64,000 nt of DNA from Streptomyces inusitatus (GTDB lineage: Bacteria; Actinomycetota; Actinomycetes; Streptomycetales; Streptomycetaceae): NCBI RefSeq assembly GCF_014651115.1, contig NZ_BMWG01000004.1, forward strand, positions 186,001 to 250,000. Direction: 5' to 3'. The notes under the pieces were generated by a model. That model had not been told where the DNA came from. It made no database searches and was given only the letters and a program-made list of their open reading frames with translations. Positions 36,801 to 45,506 of this stretch are shown piece after piece. Both the position numbers and the translations under genes were made by a program. Each line of letters begins with the position of its first letter. Position 1 is the stretch's first letter.

Positions 36801-38355
36801 GAGTGGGCTCACCCGCCCCCGCCGCGGTGGCCACCCAGACGTCCTCCTCCGTCTCCAGCTTCGCCAGTACGTCCCGCTTGCGCTGCTCCGGCGTGCGCGC
36901 CGGCTCTCTCTGAACGCTCATGCCCCGCACGCTAGTCGGCCCCGGCCCTCTCACGCCTCCGACGCTGGTCCTAAGACCGGAAGAGCATGGTGCGCGGTGG
37001 CCCCCGGGCGCAGACTGACCACATGGACGCGTACCTTCGCCGTATCGGGGCCGAGCGCCCTCGCCGTGCCGACCTCGAAGCCCTCCGAGATCTCCAAGTG
37101 CGGCACCTGCTGGCTGTTCCCTTCGAGAACCTCTCGGTCCACTTGCGCGAGGAGATCGTGCTGGAGGAGGCGGCGCTCGTCGCCAAGGTGGTGGAGAGGC
37201 GGCGCGGCGGCTTCTGCTACGAACTCAACGGGGCGTTCGCCGCGCTGTTGCGGGACCTCGGATTCGGGGTCGGTCTGTTGCCGGCCCGGGTCTACGACGA
37301 GAACGGCCTGCTCGGCATCCCCTACGACCATCTCGCCCTGCTGGTGGAGACGGAGGACGGCGGACGCTGGCTCGTCGACGTGGGGTTCGGCGACAACTCG
37401 CACCATCCGCTGGTGTTCCACGAGCGGGGGGACCAGAAGGACCCCGCCGGGACCTTCAGGATCGTCGCCACCGACGAGGGCGACCTCGATGTGCACCGGG
37501 ACGGGAAGCCCCAGTACCGCCTGGAGACCAGGCCGCGCACGCTCCAGGACTTCCGGGGCGGTGCCTGGTGGCACAGCACATCGCCCCGATCGCCCTTCCT
37601 CAAGTCGCTGGTCTGCTCCAGGCTCACCGCCGACGGCCTGGTCACCCTCAGCGGGCGCAAGCTGGTCCGCACCGTGCGCGGCGAGCGCGTGCGGGAGCTG
37701 CTGGCCGACGACGCGGCGGTCCTGGCCGCCTACCGTGACCACTTCGGTCTGCTGCTCGACCGGCTGCCGCCCGATCCGCGCGAGGCCGGCGGGCAGAGCC
37801 CGTGGGACGAGCTGGGCGGCCCGAGCGCCTAGGGCCGGAGCGGGAGGGCCCGGCGGGTCCGCCCGCTCAGGGGGCCTCCAGCCACCCGTCGTACTCGGCG
37901 ACGAGCGTGTCGAGGGCGGCGGGGTCCAGCCGGGCGGCGGGGTCCTCCACCACGACCAGCCACTGGGCGTCCTCGGCGTCGTCCTCGCCGGCCAGCGCGT
38001 CCCGAACCAGCTGGGGTTCCTCGGCCACACCGAAGCCGTCCGCCAGCTCCCGCGCCACCTCCTCGGCGGCGTCGCGGTCGGGCAGCACCAGTACATGTCG
38101 TCCATCGCTCACCCTCGTATTGTCCGGCACGCCGGAGGGTGTCGGTGGCCCGTGGGATGCTGGACGCGATGGCCACCAGGAAGAATTCGACCGACGATCC
38201 GCTCGCCCCCGTCACGCTCGCCGTGGGCCAGGAGGATCTGCTTCTCGACCGCGCGGTGCGACAGGTGGTGGCGGCGGCGCGCGCCGCCGACGCCGACACC
38301 GATGTGCGCGATCTCACCGCCGACCAGCTTCAGCCGGGCACCCTCGCCGAGCTGA
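33871..38355 (+). CDS. ComEC/Rec2 DNA channel protein; frame lacks a stop at the expected end
   Basis: ATG 33871 overlaps the comEA stop. Residues 1 to about 860 (to about 36444) are a complete ComEC: N-terminal membrane helices, the competence domain with LLPGLVVGDTSRITPDL and HLLAVSGSNLTILLMVL, more helices, then a metallo-beta-lactamase domain. That last domain has DVGQGDATVL, HFHADH (649-654), LKVAHHGS and YGHPSP, and ends near STDRSGPIAV. Known family members end there. Here no in-frame stop occurs until 38353, so the literal product is 1494 aa. It would read across the opposite-strand PPOX gene and all of nat into holA, where it has no family resemblance. The true protein is probably about 860 aa, with a lost stop or sequence error. 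Confidence 0.75.
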   Translation: MSGRDPAARTAQRPRRAVHAASGRRLGAADPRQEGPADLRLVPPALAAWAASAVAVGAPGRWTAAAVTLCVLLAATALRRARQAPPAGSPNRRDGRPRARVNATALAAVLLCAAAGATTAGLYGADLRRGPLPALAQEYVHATVELTVGSDPRLTRPRAVGGQGAARALVFDAEATRVTASDGTATRVRTPVLAVVRPGLSRGDLAHWQRLLPSTRLRLAGRLAPPLDGDDRFAAVLRVRGDRPEITGGPTAVQRTAGELRAGLRRASDRLSPDARALLPGLVVGDTSRITPDLQRAFEATDLTHLLAVSGSNLTILLMVLVGPPGRALRAERGGLAPRLGITLRGTALAGGALTLAFVIVCRPEPSVLRAAACGAVTLLAIGTGRRRSLLPALAAAVLLLVLCLPELSRSYGFLLSVLATGALLTVAPGWSAALRRRGVPPRLAEALAAAGAAQAVCAPVVAVFAARVSLVAIPSNLIAEFAVAPATVLGFAALAAATVSMPAAEVLAGLAGWPAGWIASVARAGASLPGAELDWPGGWRGGLLLAAVMALTVLAARRLWHHPWTAVGCALLLLLAILRPAPLTRAVTGWPPPGWTFAMCDVGQGDATVLAAGDGTAVVVDVGPDPEPMDRCLRDLGIRTIPLIVLTHFHADHVGGLPGALRGRAVGAVQTTTLEEPREQSAFVRRIAAGAGVPLVRAAAGERRRTGRLEWRVLWPDQGPAPGPAPGGPPVEPNDASVTMLVRIDDGPTLLLLGDLEPPAQRGLLLAHPSLPPVDVLKVAHHGSAQQHPALLHAVRPRMALISAGRDNTYGHPSPLTVAALEARGAVVLSTDRSGPIAVSGAGSGLRAHPRRESPGGAAGVRSDQPDAVPHQLPVGDLVHLAPGLHGRRSHPEEDPGLLRTGVPPVLFHRERLGRLGLQVRPLHHLGGALDQHHVPGVPQSEDHPSGRGHIARGRVRPPGGHQQRLPVPDERQRHQSGLTRPRRGGHPDVLLRLQLRQYVPLALLRRARRLSLNAHAPHASRPRPSHASDAGPKTGRAWCAVAPGRRLTTWTRTFAVSGPSALAVPTSKPSEISKCGTCWLFPSRTSRSTCARRSCWRRRRSSPRWWRGGAAASATNSTGRSPRCCGTSDSGSVCCRPGSTTRTACSASPTTISPCWWRRRTADAGSSTWGSATTRTIRWCSTSGGTRRTPPGPSGSSPPTRATSMCTGTGSPSTAWRPGRARSRTSGAVPGGTAHRPDRPSSSRWSAPGSPPTAWSPSAGASWSAPCAASACGSCWPTTRRSWPPTVTTSVCCSTGCRPIRARPAGRARGTSWAARAPRAGAGGPGGSARSGGLQPPVVLGDERVEGGGVQPGGGVLHHDQPLGVLGVVLAGQRVPNQLGFLGHTEAVRQLPRHLLGGVAVGQHQYMSSIAHPRIVRHAGGCRWPVGCWTRWPPGRIRPTIRSPPSRSPWARRICFSTARCDRWWRRRAPPTPTPMCAISPPTSFSRAPSPS
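36460..36921 (-). CDS. Pyridoxamine 5'-phosphate oxidase-fold (PPOX) protein
   Basis: 153 aa from ATG 36921 (start MSVQREPARTPEQRKRDVLAKLE). The split-barrel flavin/F420-binding fold is suggested by EDVWVATAAGAGEPTLVPLSFVWD, LLMSTRRTNPTARNV, VVLIEGTAEVVEG and the closing VFLRVTPSAVKAWREVNE. Relatives are F420- or FMN-dependent reductases or biliverdin reductases; the substrate is unknown. TAGCGT reads 7 nt before the start on this strand, with no Shine-Dalgarno, so it may be leaderless. It is convergent with comEC, whose open frame runs straight across it. Confidence 0.85.
   Translation of the reverse strand: MSVQREPARTPEQRKRDVLAKLETEEDVWVATAAGAGEPTLVPLSFVWDRQTLLMSTRRTNPTARNVTPTGRMVLTLGHTRDVVLIEGTAEVVEGADLEPESAEAFTVKQHGWDPRAQKPWVFLRVTPSAVKAWREVNEIADRELMRDGVWLV
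37023..37832 (+). CDS. nat: Arylamine N-acetyltransferase
   Basis: 269 aa from ATG 37023. It has the NAT signature RRRGGFCYELNG with catalytic Cys65, His103 in YDHLALL and Asp119 in LVDVGFGD; the spacing fits the Cys-His-Asp triad of the family. It starts MDAYLRRIGAERPRRADLEAL and has VPFENLSVH, also characteristic. The enzyme transfers acetyl (or other acyl) from CoA to arylamines or hydrazines, and relatives close amide bonds in ansamycin synthesis. No such cluster is seen here, so a detoxification or lipid-linked role is more likely. Confidence 0.93.
   Translation: MDAYLRRIGAERPRRADLEALRDLQVRHLLAVPFENLSVHLREEIVLEEAALVAKVVERRRGGFCYELNGAFAALLRDLGFGVGLLPARVYDENGLLGIPYDHLALLVETEDGGRWLVDVGFGDNSHHPLVFHERGDQKDPAGTFRIVATDEGDLDVHRDGKPQYRLETRPRTLQDFRGGAWWHSTSPRSPFLKSLVCSRLTADGLVTLSGRKLVRTVRGERVRELLADDAAVLAAYRDHFGLLLDRLPPDPREAGGQSPWDELGGPSA
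37867..38112 (-). CDS. Small acidic conserved hypothetical protein
   Basis: 81 aa from GTG 38112 (VSDGRHVLVLPDRDAAEEVA); a GTG six codons earlier (38130) is the alternative. It is strongly acidic and built from two short repeats of a beta-alpha kind: RHVLVLPDRDAAEEVARELA and QWLVVVEDPAARLDPAALDTLVAEYDGWLE. No Cys, signal or membrane segment. It sits between nat and holA, divergent from holA. Function unknown. Confidence 0.7.
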   Translation of the reverse strand: MSDGRHVLVLPDRDAAEEVARELADGFGVAEEPQLVRDALAGEDDAEDAQWLVVVEDPAARLDPAALDTLVAEYDGWLEAP

Positions 38356-39155
38356 CGAGCCCGTCGCTCTTCGCCGAGCGCAAAGTCGTCATCGTGCGGA
38401 ACGCCCAGGATCTGTCCGCCGACACGATCAAGGACGTCAAGGGGTATCTCTCCGCTCCGGTGGAGGAGATCACCCTGGTCCTGCTCCACCCCGGGGGCGC
38501 GAAGGGCAAGGGGCTGCTGGACGCGGCCCGCAAGGCCGGAGCGCGCGAGGTCGCCTGTCCCAAGACGACCAAGCCCGCCGAGCGGCTCTCCTTCGTGCGG
38601 TCCGAGTTCCGGACCCTGGGCCGGTCGGCGACGCCGGAGGCGTGCCAGGCGCTGGTGGACTCCATCGGGAGCGATCTGCGGGAGCTGGCCAGCGCGGTGT
38701 CACAGCTGGTGGCCGACGTCGAGGGCACCATCGACGAGGCCGTCGTCGGCCGCTACTACACGGGCCGGGCCGAGGCCTCCAGCTTCACTGTCGCCGACCG
38801 GGCGGTGGAGGGGCGGGCTGCCGAGGCGCTGGAGGCGCTGCGGTGGTCTCTCTCGACCGGGGTCGCGCCCGTGCTGATCACCAGCGCGCTGGCGCAGGGG
38901 GTGCGGGCGATCGGGAAGCTCTCCTCCGCTCGGGGCGGCCGGCCGGCCGATCTGGCCCGGGAGCTGGGGATGCCGCCCTGGAAGATCGACAGGGTGCGTC
39001 AGCAGATGCGGGGATGGACGCCGGACGGGGTGGCGGTGGCGCTGCGGGCGGTCGCGGAGGCGGACGCGGGGGTGAAGGGCGGCGGGGACGATCCGGAGTA
39101 CGCCCTGGAGAAGGCCGTCGTGGCCATCGCCCGGGCCGCCCGGGCCCGCGCCTGA
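38169..39155 (+). CDS. holA: DNA polymerase III subunit delta
   Basis: 328 aa from ATG 38169 (MATRKNSTDDPLAPVTLAVG); the frame extends upstream to 38139. The delta-subunit pattern is present: VTLAVGQEDLLLDRAVRQVV at the start, SLFAERKVVIVRNAQDLS, YTGRAEASSFTVADRAVEGRAAEALEAL and the C-terminal collar LAQGVRAIGKLSSA. Delta opens the sliding clamp in the clamp-loader complex. comEA-comEC-holA-rpsT-lepA is a widely conserved order. Confidence 0.94.
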   Translation: MATRKNSTDDPLAPVTLAVGQEDLLLDRAVRQVVAAARAADADTDVRDLTADQLQPGTLAELTSPSLFAERKVVIVRNAQDLSADTIKDVKGYLSAPVEEITLVLLHPGGAKGKGLLDAARKAGAREVACPKTTKPAERLSFVRSEFRTLGRSATPEACQALVDSIGSDLRELASAVSQLVADVEGTIDEAVVGRYYTGRAEASSFTVADRAVEGRAAEALEALRWSLSTGVAPVLITSALAQGVRAIGKLSSARGGRPADLARELGMPPWKIDRVRQQMRGWTPDGVAVALRAVAEADAGVKGGGDDPEYALEKAVVAIARAARARA

Positions 39156-39467
39156 CCCCTGGCGCGGCGGCCGGGCACGGCCCCGGAGCTCGGCGGGATC
39201 GGGCTCTGCCGCCCGGCCCCGGGCATGCCGAAGGCCCCCGGTCCCGGTTCCTCCGTCCTGGGGAAGGACGGGAGGAGAAGGGATCAGAGGCCTTGGCGAG
39301 GTCTTGCGGTGGACTCGCACCCGCGTGGCGAACGCAGGTCCAAGTGCGAGTCCGGAGGATGCCGGTCGGGGAGCGGATGAGAGAGGGCCCGCTCGGGTCC
39401 GTCCGGCGATCAAGTCGTCCGGCGATTCACCCCGGAGGGCGCCGCGCCGGAGTCACAGCAAGAGTGC
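39156..39467. other. Convergent intergenic region between holA and rpsT
   Basis: 312 bp without a gene. It contains a hairpin of TCCTCCGTCCT with AGGACGGGAGGA (39250-39276, one bulge) and the perfect inverted repeat at 39311-39353. Nearer rpsT the element GTCCGGCGAT occurs twice, at 39400 and 39417. All fit bidirectional termination. Confidence 0.55.
39311..39353. terminator. Bidirectional terminator-like inverted repeat (holA/rpsT)
   Basis: GGACTCGCAC (39311-39320) and GTGCGAGTCC (39344-39353) form a perfect 10-bp stem around a 23-nt loop, between convergent genes. Confidence 0.6.
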
Positions 39468-39734
39468 TCAGCCCTGCAGGGAGACCAGCTTGGACGCCAG
39501 CGCCGACTTCTTGTTGGCGGCGGCGTTCTTGTGGATGACACCCTTGGAGACAGCCTTGTCGAGCTTGCGGGTGGCCTCGCGAGTGGCCGCGGTGGCCTTC
39601 TCGACGTCGCCCGCGGCAGCGGCCTCACGGGCCTTGCGGATAGCGGTCTTGAGCGAAGACTTGACGGCCTTGTTGCGCAGGCGCGCCTTCTCGTTCGTCT
39701 TGTTCCGCTTGATCTGGGACTTGATGTTCGCCAC
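39468..39734 (-). CDS. rpsT: 30S ribosomal protein S20
   Basis: 88 aa from GTG 39734 with GAGAAGG upstream. It starts [20 protein letters not shown] and contains [18 protein letters not shown], the S20 signature. Very basic and helical; it binds 16S rRNA early in small-subunit assembly. It is divergent from lepA; a CCATGGAAT direct repeat lies in the shared upstream region. Confidence 0.97.
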   Translation of the reverse strand: MANIKSQIKRNKTNEKARLRNKAVKSSLKTAIRKAREAAAAGDVEKATAATREATRKLDKAVSKGVIHKNAAANKKSALASKLVSLQG

Positions 39735-39782
39735 GAAAGAGCCTTCTCAGGTTCGATTGATCTTCGATGAGCGTCTCGTGCG

Positions 39783-39803
39783 CCATGGAATACACCATGG
39801 AAT
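39783..39803. repeat. CCATGGAAT direct repeat in the rpsT-lepA divergent region
   Basis: CCATGGAAT at 39783-39791 and again at 39795-39803 (12-bp phase). Each contains the CCATGG palindrome. Lying between divergent ribosomal-protein and translation-factor genes, it is a possible regulatory site. Confidence 0.6.
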
Positions 39804-39947
39804 GAGACACAGCTAGCCAGGCTACCAGCAGCATCAGCGGCGGCCCAAACCGGCCGCAGTCCCTCACCCGTGGGACGATGGGGGCTACGTATCGATCCGC
39901 CATCGCCCGAGACGAGACGCCCCGCGTCTCAAGAATCAGGACCCTGC

Positions 39948-41816
39948 GTGCCCGCGACTCCTTCCAACGTGCCCGAGCCGAGCCGTACAGACCCGGCGCT
40001 GATCCGCAATTTCTGCATCATCGCGCACATCGACCACGGCAAGTCCACGCTTGCCGACCGGATGCTTCAGCTGACCGGTGTGGTCGACCAGCGGCAGATG
40101 CGTGCTCAGTATCTCGACCGGATGGACATCGAGCGCGAGCGCGGCATCACGATCAAGTCCCAGGCCGTCCGGCTGCCCTGGGCCCCCAAGGAGGGCGAAG
40201 GCCAGGGCACGACCCACATCCTCAACATGATCGACACCCCGGGGCACGTGGACTTCACCTATGAGGTCTCCCGTTCCCTGGCCGCCTGCGAAGGCACGAT
40301 CCTGCTGGTGGACGCGGCCCAGGGCATCGAGGCGCAGACTCTCGCCAACCTCTATCTGGCGATGGAGAACGATCTCGCCATCGTTCCCGTCCTCAACAAG
40401 ATCGACCTCCCGGCCGCCCAGCCGGAGAAGTTCGCCGAGGAGCTGGCCAACCTGGTCGGCTGCGACCCGGACGATGTGCTGAAGGTCTCGGCGAAGACCG
40501 GTCTCGGCGTCGAGGCGCTCCTCGACCGCGTGGTGCGCGAGGTCCCCGCCCCCGTCGGGGTCGTCGACGCCCCCGCCCGCGCCATGATCTTCGACTCGGT
40601 CTACGACTCCTACCGGGGCGTCGTCACCTATGTGCGAGTCATCGACGGCCAGCTCGGCAAGCGCGAGCGGATCCGGATGATGTCCACCGGCGCGACCCAC
40701 GAGCTGCTGGAGATCGGCACCAACTCGCCCGAGATGCTCCCGGCCGACGGCCTCGGCGTCGGCGAGGTCGGCTATCTGATCACCGGTGTGAAGGACGTCC
40801 GCCAGTCCAAGGTCGGCGACACCATCACCCAGCAGCACAGGGGAGCCACCGAGGCGCTCGGCGGCTACAAGGATCCCAAGCCGATGGTGTTCTCCGGCCT
40901 CTACCCGCTGGACGGCTCCGACTACCCGGAGCTGCGCGACGCCCTCGACAAGCTCCAGCTCAACGATGCCGCGCTGGTCTACGAGCCGGAGACCTCCGCC
41001 GCGCTCGGCTTCGGCTTCCGCGTCGGCTTCCTCGGTCTGCTGCACCTGGATGTGATCCGGGAGCGCCTGGAGCGCGAATTCGGCCTCGATCTGATCGCCA
41101 CCGCGCCCAACGTGGTCTACCGCGTCCTCATGGAGGACGGAACCGAGCACACGGTCACCAACCCGAGCGAGTTCCCCGAGGGCAAGATCTCGGACGTGTA
41201 CGAGCCGGTCGTCCGGGCCACCATCCTCGCGCCCAGCGAGTTCATCGGCGCGATCATGGAGCTGTGCCAGACCCGCCGGGGCACCCTCATCGGCATGGAC
41301 TACCTCTCCGAGGACCGGGTCGAGATCCGCTACACCCTCCCCCTCGCCGAGATCGTCTTCGACTTCTTCGACCAGCTGAAGTCCAAGACCCGCGGCTATG
41401 CCTCGCTCGACTACGAGCCCACCGGCGAGCAGGCGTCCAGCCTGGTCAAGGTGGACATCCTGCTCCACGGCGACAAGGTCGACGCGTTCTCCGCGGTCAC
41501 CCACAAGGACGCCGCGTACGCCTATGGCGTGCGGCTCGTCGCCAAGCTGCGCGAGCTGATCCCCCGGCAGGCCTTCGAGGTGCCGATCCAGGCCGCCATC
41601 GGCTCGCGGGTCATCGCCCGTGAGACCATCCGCGCCATCCGCAAGGACGTCCTCGCCAAGTGCTACGGCGGTGACATCTCCCGTAAGCGGAAGCTGCTGG
41701 AGAAGCAGAAGGAAGGCAAGAAGCGGATGAAGATGGTCGGCAGCGTGGAGGTTCCGCAGGACGCCTTCATCGCCGTCCTCTCCAGCGACGAGAGCGGCGG
41801 CAAGAGCAAGAAGTAG
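39948..41816 (+). CDS. lepA: Elongation factor 4 (LepA)
   Basis: 622 aa from GTG 39948, with AGGAC 5-9 nt upstream; the frame is open to 39870. GTPase motifs: AHIDHGKST (G1), RGITI (G2), DTPGHVDF (G3), NKID (G4). LepA-type domains follow, and the C-terminal [26 protein letters not shown] is diagnostic of EF4 rather than EF-G. It acts on stalled or mis-translocated ribosomes and in 30S biogenesis. A wobble-rich hairpin at 41926 ends the transcript. Confidence 0.97.
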   Translation: MPATPSNVPEPSRTDPALIRNFCIIAHIDHGKSTLADRMLQLTGVVDQRQMRAQYLDRMDIERERGITIKSQAVRLPWAPKEGEGQGTTHILNMIDTPGHVDFTYEVSRSLAACEGTILLVDAAQGIEAQTLANLYLAMENDLAIVPVLNKIDLPAAQPEKFAEELANLVGCDPDDVLKVSAKTGLGVEALLDRVVREVPAPVGVVDAPARAMIFDSVYDSYRGVVTYVRVIDGQLGKRERIRMMSTGATHELLEIGTNSPEMLPADGLGVGEVGYLITGVKDVRQSKVGDTITQQHRGATEALGGYKDPKPMVFSGLYPLDGSDYPELRDALDKLQLNDAALVYEPETSAALGFGFRVGFLGLLHLDVIRERLEREFGLDLIATAPNVVYRVLMEDGTEHTVTNPSEFPEGKISDVYEPVVRATILAPSEFIGAIMELCQTRRGTLIGMDYLSEDRVEIRYTLPLAEIVFDFFDQLKSKTRGYASLDYEPTGEQASSLVKVDILLHGDKVDAFSAVTHKDAAYAYGVRLVAKLRELIPRQAFEVPIQAAIGSRVIARETIRAIRKDVLAKCYGGDISRKRKLLEKQKEGKKRMKMVGSVEVPQDAFIAVLSSDESGGKSKK

Positions 41817-41925
41817 CCACCGCCGCTCACCGTCACTCACCCGAGACGCGCCCCTGGCGGGGCCGGAGTAATCCGTTCCGCAGGGGGTCGCCCCTTTCTC
41901 TCAGGGGCGGGGAGAAGCGTTGGGG

Positions 41926-41959
41926 AAAGCGTCCGTCCCATCCCCGGGGCGGGCGCTTT
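41926..41959 (+). terminator. Terminator-like hairpin after lepA
   Basis: AAAGCGTCCGTCCC (from 41926) pairs with GGGGCGGGCGCTTT (to 41959) through a mixture of Watson-Crick and G-T pairs. Confidence 0.6.
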
Positions 41960-41990
41960 CGCCGTCCCCGAAGCCGTCCGGGATCCGTCC

Positions 41991-42078
41991 GGACAGGTCC
42001 CGGACAGGTCCCGGACGGCTTCGGGACGGCTTCCGGACGGACCCCGAGCGGGTCCCGAGCGGGTCCCGAGCGGGTCCC
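41991..42078. repeat. Array of eight 11-bp units between lepA and the acyl-CoA ligase gene
   Basis: Eight consecutive 11-mers: GGACAGGTCCC twice, GGACGGCTTCG, GGACGGCTTCC, GGACGGACCCC, then GAGCGGGTCCC three times. All fit G-R-x-C-x-G-x4-[CG]. The 431-bp gap 41817-42247 otherwise holds only the lepA hairpin and the next promoter. An 11-bp period puts each unit on nearly the same face of the helix. Confidence 0.85.
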
Positions 42079-42142
42079 GGACCGGCCTCTCCGTCCCCCG
42101 CCGGGCCGTGTTCTTCGTTATCAAGCGGCAGCCCGCATCCCC

Positions 42143-42171
42143 TTACGCACCGGCAGAGTGCGCTCTACTCT
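42143..42171 (+). promoter_or_regulatory. Candidate promoter of the acyl-CoA ligase gene
   Basis: TTACGC (42143-42148), 17-bp spacer, TACTCT (42166-42171), leaving a roughly 70-nt leader. The -10 is good and the -35 weak. Confidence 0.4.
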
Positions 42172-42247
42172 GATCACGGCTCGTTGGTTACTCGCCAGTT
42201 AAAGAGCCAGCCCGTCGTGCAGTGCTGCCGCAGGCCCGGAGGATGTC

Positions 42248-44137
<1,890 letters not shown>

Positions 44138-44152
44138 CACCGCAGACCGCCC

Positions 44153-44178
44153 CCGGGCGGGCCCTCGCGCCCGCCCGG
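44153..44178 (+). terminator. Hairpin after the acyl-CoA ligase gene
   Basis: CCGGGCGGG (44153-44161), 8-nt loop, CCCGCCCGG (44170-44178): a perfect 9-bp stem without a T-tract. Confidence 0.65.
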
Positions 44179-44229
44179 CGGGCCGTCCGTCACCGGCCGC
44201 GGCACCGCTCGCCGCGCCGGTGACGGACA

Positions 44230-45471
44230 ATGGAGGACATGCCTTCCGTACTGCCCGACGGCGAGACCATGCCCGAGGACGGGTCGCTCCCCGCTTCCGC
44301 CCTCGCCGGGGCCGGTGACCGGCCGCTCGCCTTCTATCTGCATGTTCCGTACTGCGCCACGCGCTGCGGCTACTGCGACTTCAACACCTACACGGCCACC
44401 GAGCTGCGCGGCTCGGGCGGTGTGCTGGCCTCCCGCGACAATTACGCCGACACCCTCGCCGACGAGATCCGGCTCGCCCGAAAGGTCCTCGGCGACGATC
44501 CCCGCCGGGCCCGCACGGTGTTCGTCGGAGGGGGTACGCCGACGCTGCTGGCCGCCGCCGATCTGGTGGCGATGCTCGGGGTCGTACGGGAGGAGTTCGG
44601 CCTCGCCGACGACGCGGAGATCACCACCGAGGCCAATCCGGACTCGGTGAACCCGGAGTATCTGGCCGAGCTGCGGGCCGGGGGGTTCAACCGGATCTCC
44701 TTCGGCATGCAGAGCGCCCGGCAGCATGTGCTGAAGGTCCTCGACCGCACCCACACGCCCGGCAGGCCCGAGGCGTGCGTCGCCGAGGCGCGGGCGGCCG
44801 GGTTCGAGCATGTGAACCTGGATCTGATCTACGGCACCCCGGGGGAGAGCGACGAGGACTGGCGCGCCACCCTGGCGGCGGCGGTGGGCGCGGGGCCCGA
44901 CCACATCTCGGCGTACGCGCTGATTGTGGAGGAGGGCACCCAGCTGGCGCGCCGCATCAGGCGCGGCGAGGTCCCGATGACCGACGACGACATCCACGCG
45001 GACCGCTATCTGATCGCCGACTCCGTCCTCGCCGACGCGGGCTACTCCTGGTACGAGGTCTCCAACTGGGCGACCTCCGAGGCGGGCCGCTGCCTGCACA
45101 ACGAGCTGTACTGGCGGGGCGCGGACTGGTGGGGCGCGGGCCCCGGCGCGCACAGCCATGTCGGCGGGGTGCGCTGGTGGAATGTGAAGCACCCCGGCGC
45201 CTACGCGGCGGCGCTCGCCGGGGGCCGCTCGCCCGGCGCGGCCCGGGAGGTGCTCCCGGACGAGGACCGCAGGGTGGAGCGGATCCTGCTGGAGCTGCGG
45301 CTGCTGGACGGGGTCCCGCTGCGGCTGCTGAAGCCGGACGGTCTGGCGGCCTCCCGCAAGGCGCTCGCGGACGGGCTGCTGGAGGAGACGGCGTACGCGC
45401 GGGGGCGCGGGGTGCTGACCCTGCGCGGCCGGCTGCTGGCCGACGCCGTCGTCCGCGACCTGGTGGACTGA
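44230..45471 (+). CDS. hemW: Radical SAM heme chaperone HemW
   Basis: 413 aa from ATG 44230. ATG 44239 (MPSVLPDGE) is an equally plausible start, though the GGAGG before it is only 2 nt away. The [4Fe-4S] motif is C-x3-C-x2-C in PYCATRCGYCDFNTY, followed by FVGGGTPTLL, TEANPDSV, GMQSA and LDLIYGTPGES, as in HemW/HemN-like proteins. HemW delivers heme to target enzymes and lacks the true HemN extra Cys. It is convergent with the lectin gene (35 bp between stops). Confidence 0.94.
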   Translation: MEDMPSVLPDGETMPEDGSLPASALAGAGDRPLAFYLHVPYCATRCGYCDFNTYTATELRGSGGVLASRDNYADTLADEIRLARKVLGDDPRRARTVFVGGGTPTLLAAADLVAMLGVVREEFGLADDAEITTEANPDSVNPEYLAELRAGGFNRISFGMQSARQHVLKVLDRTHTPGRPEACVAEARAAGFEHVNLDLIYGTPGESDEDWRATLAAAVGAGPDHISAYALIVEEGTQLARRIRRGEVPMTDDDIHADRYLIADSVLADAGYSWYEVSNWATSEAGRCLHNELYWRGADWWGAGPGAHSHVGGVRWWNVKHPGAYAAALAGGRSPGAAREVLPDEDRRVERILLELRLLDGVPLRLLKPDGLAASRKALADGLLEETAYARGRGVLTLRGRLLADAVVRDLVD

Positions 45472-45506
45472 GTGGACTGAAGGGGCCGGGGAGTCCGGGC
45501 CGAGGC

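Noticed and set aside
39311..39353. Perfect inverted repeat as a small RNA or tRNA-like element
   Set aside because: It sits between convergent genes and has no cloverleaf; bidirectional termination is sufficient.
41991..42078. Possible CRISPR-like or integron-type repeat array
   Set aside because: Units are 11 bp with no spacers and there are no cas or integrase genes in the window.
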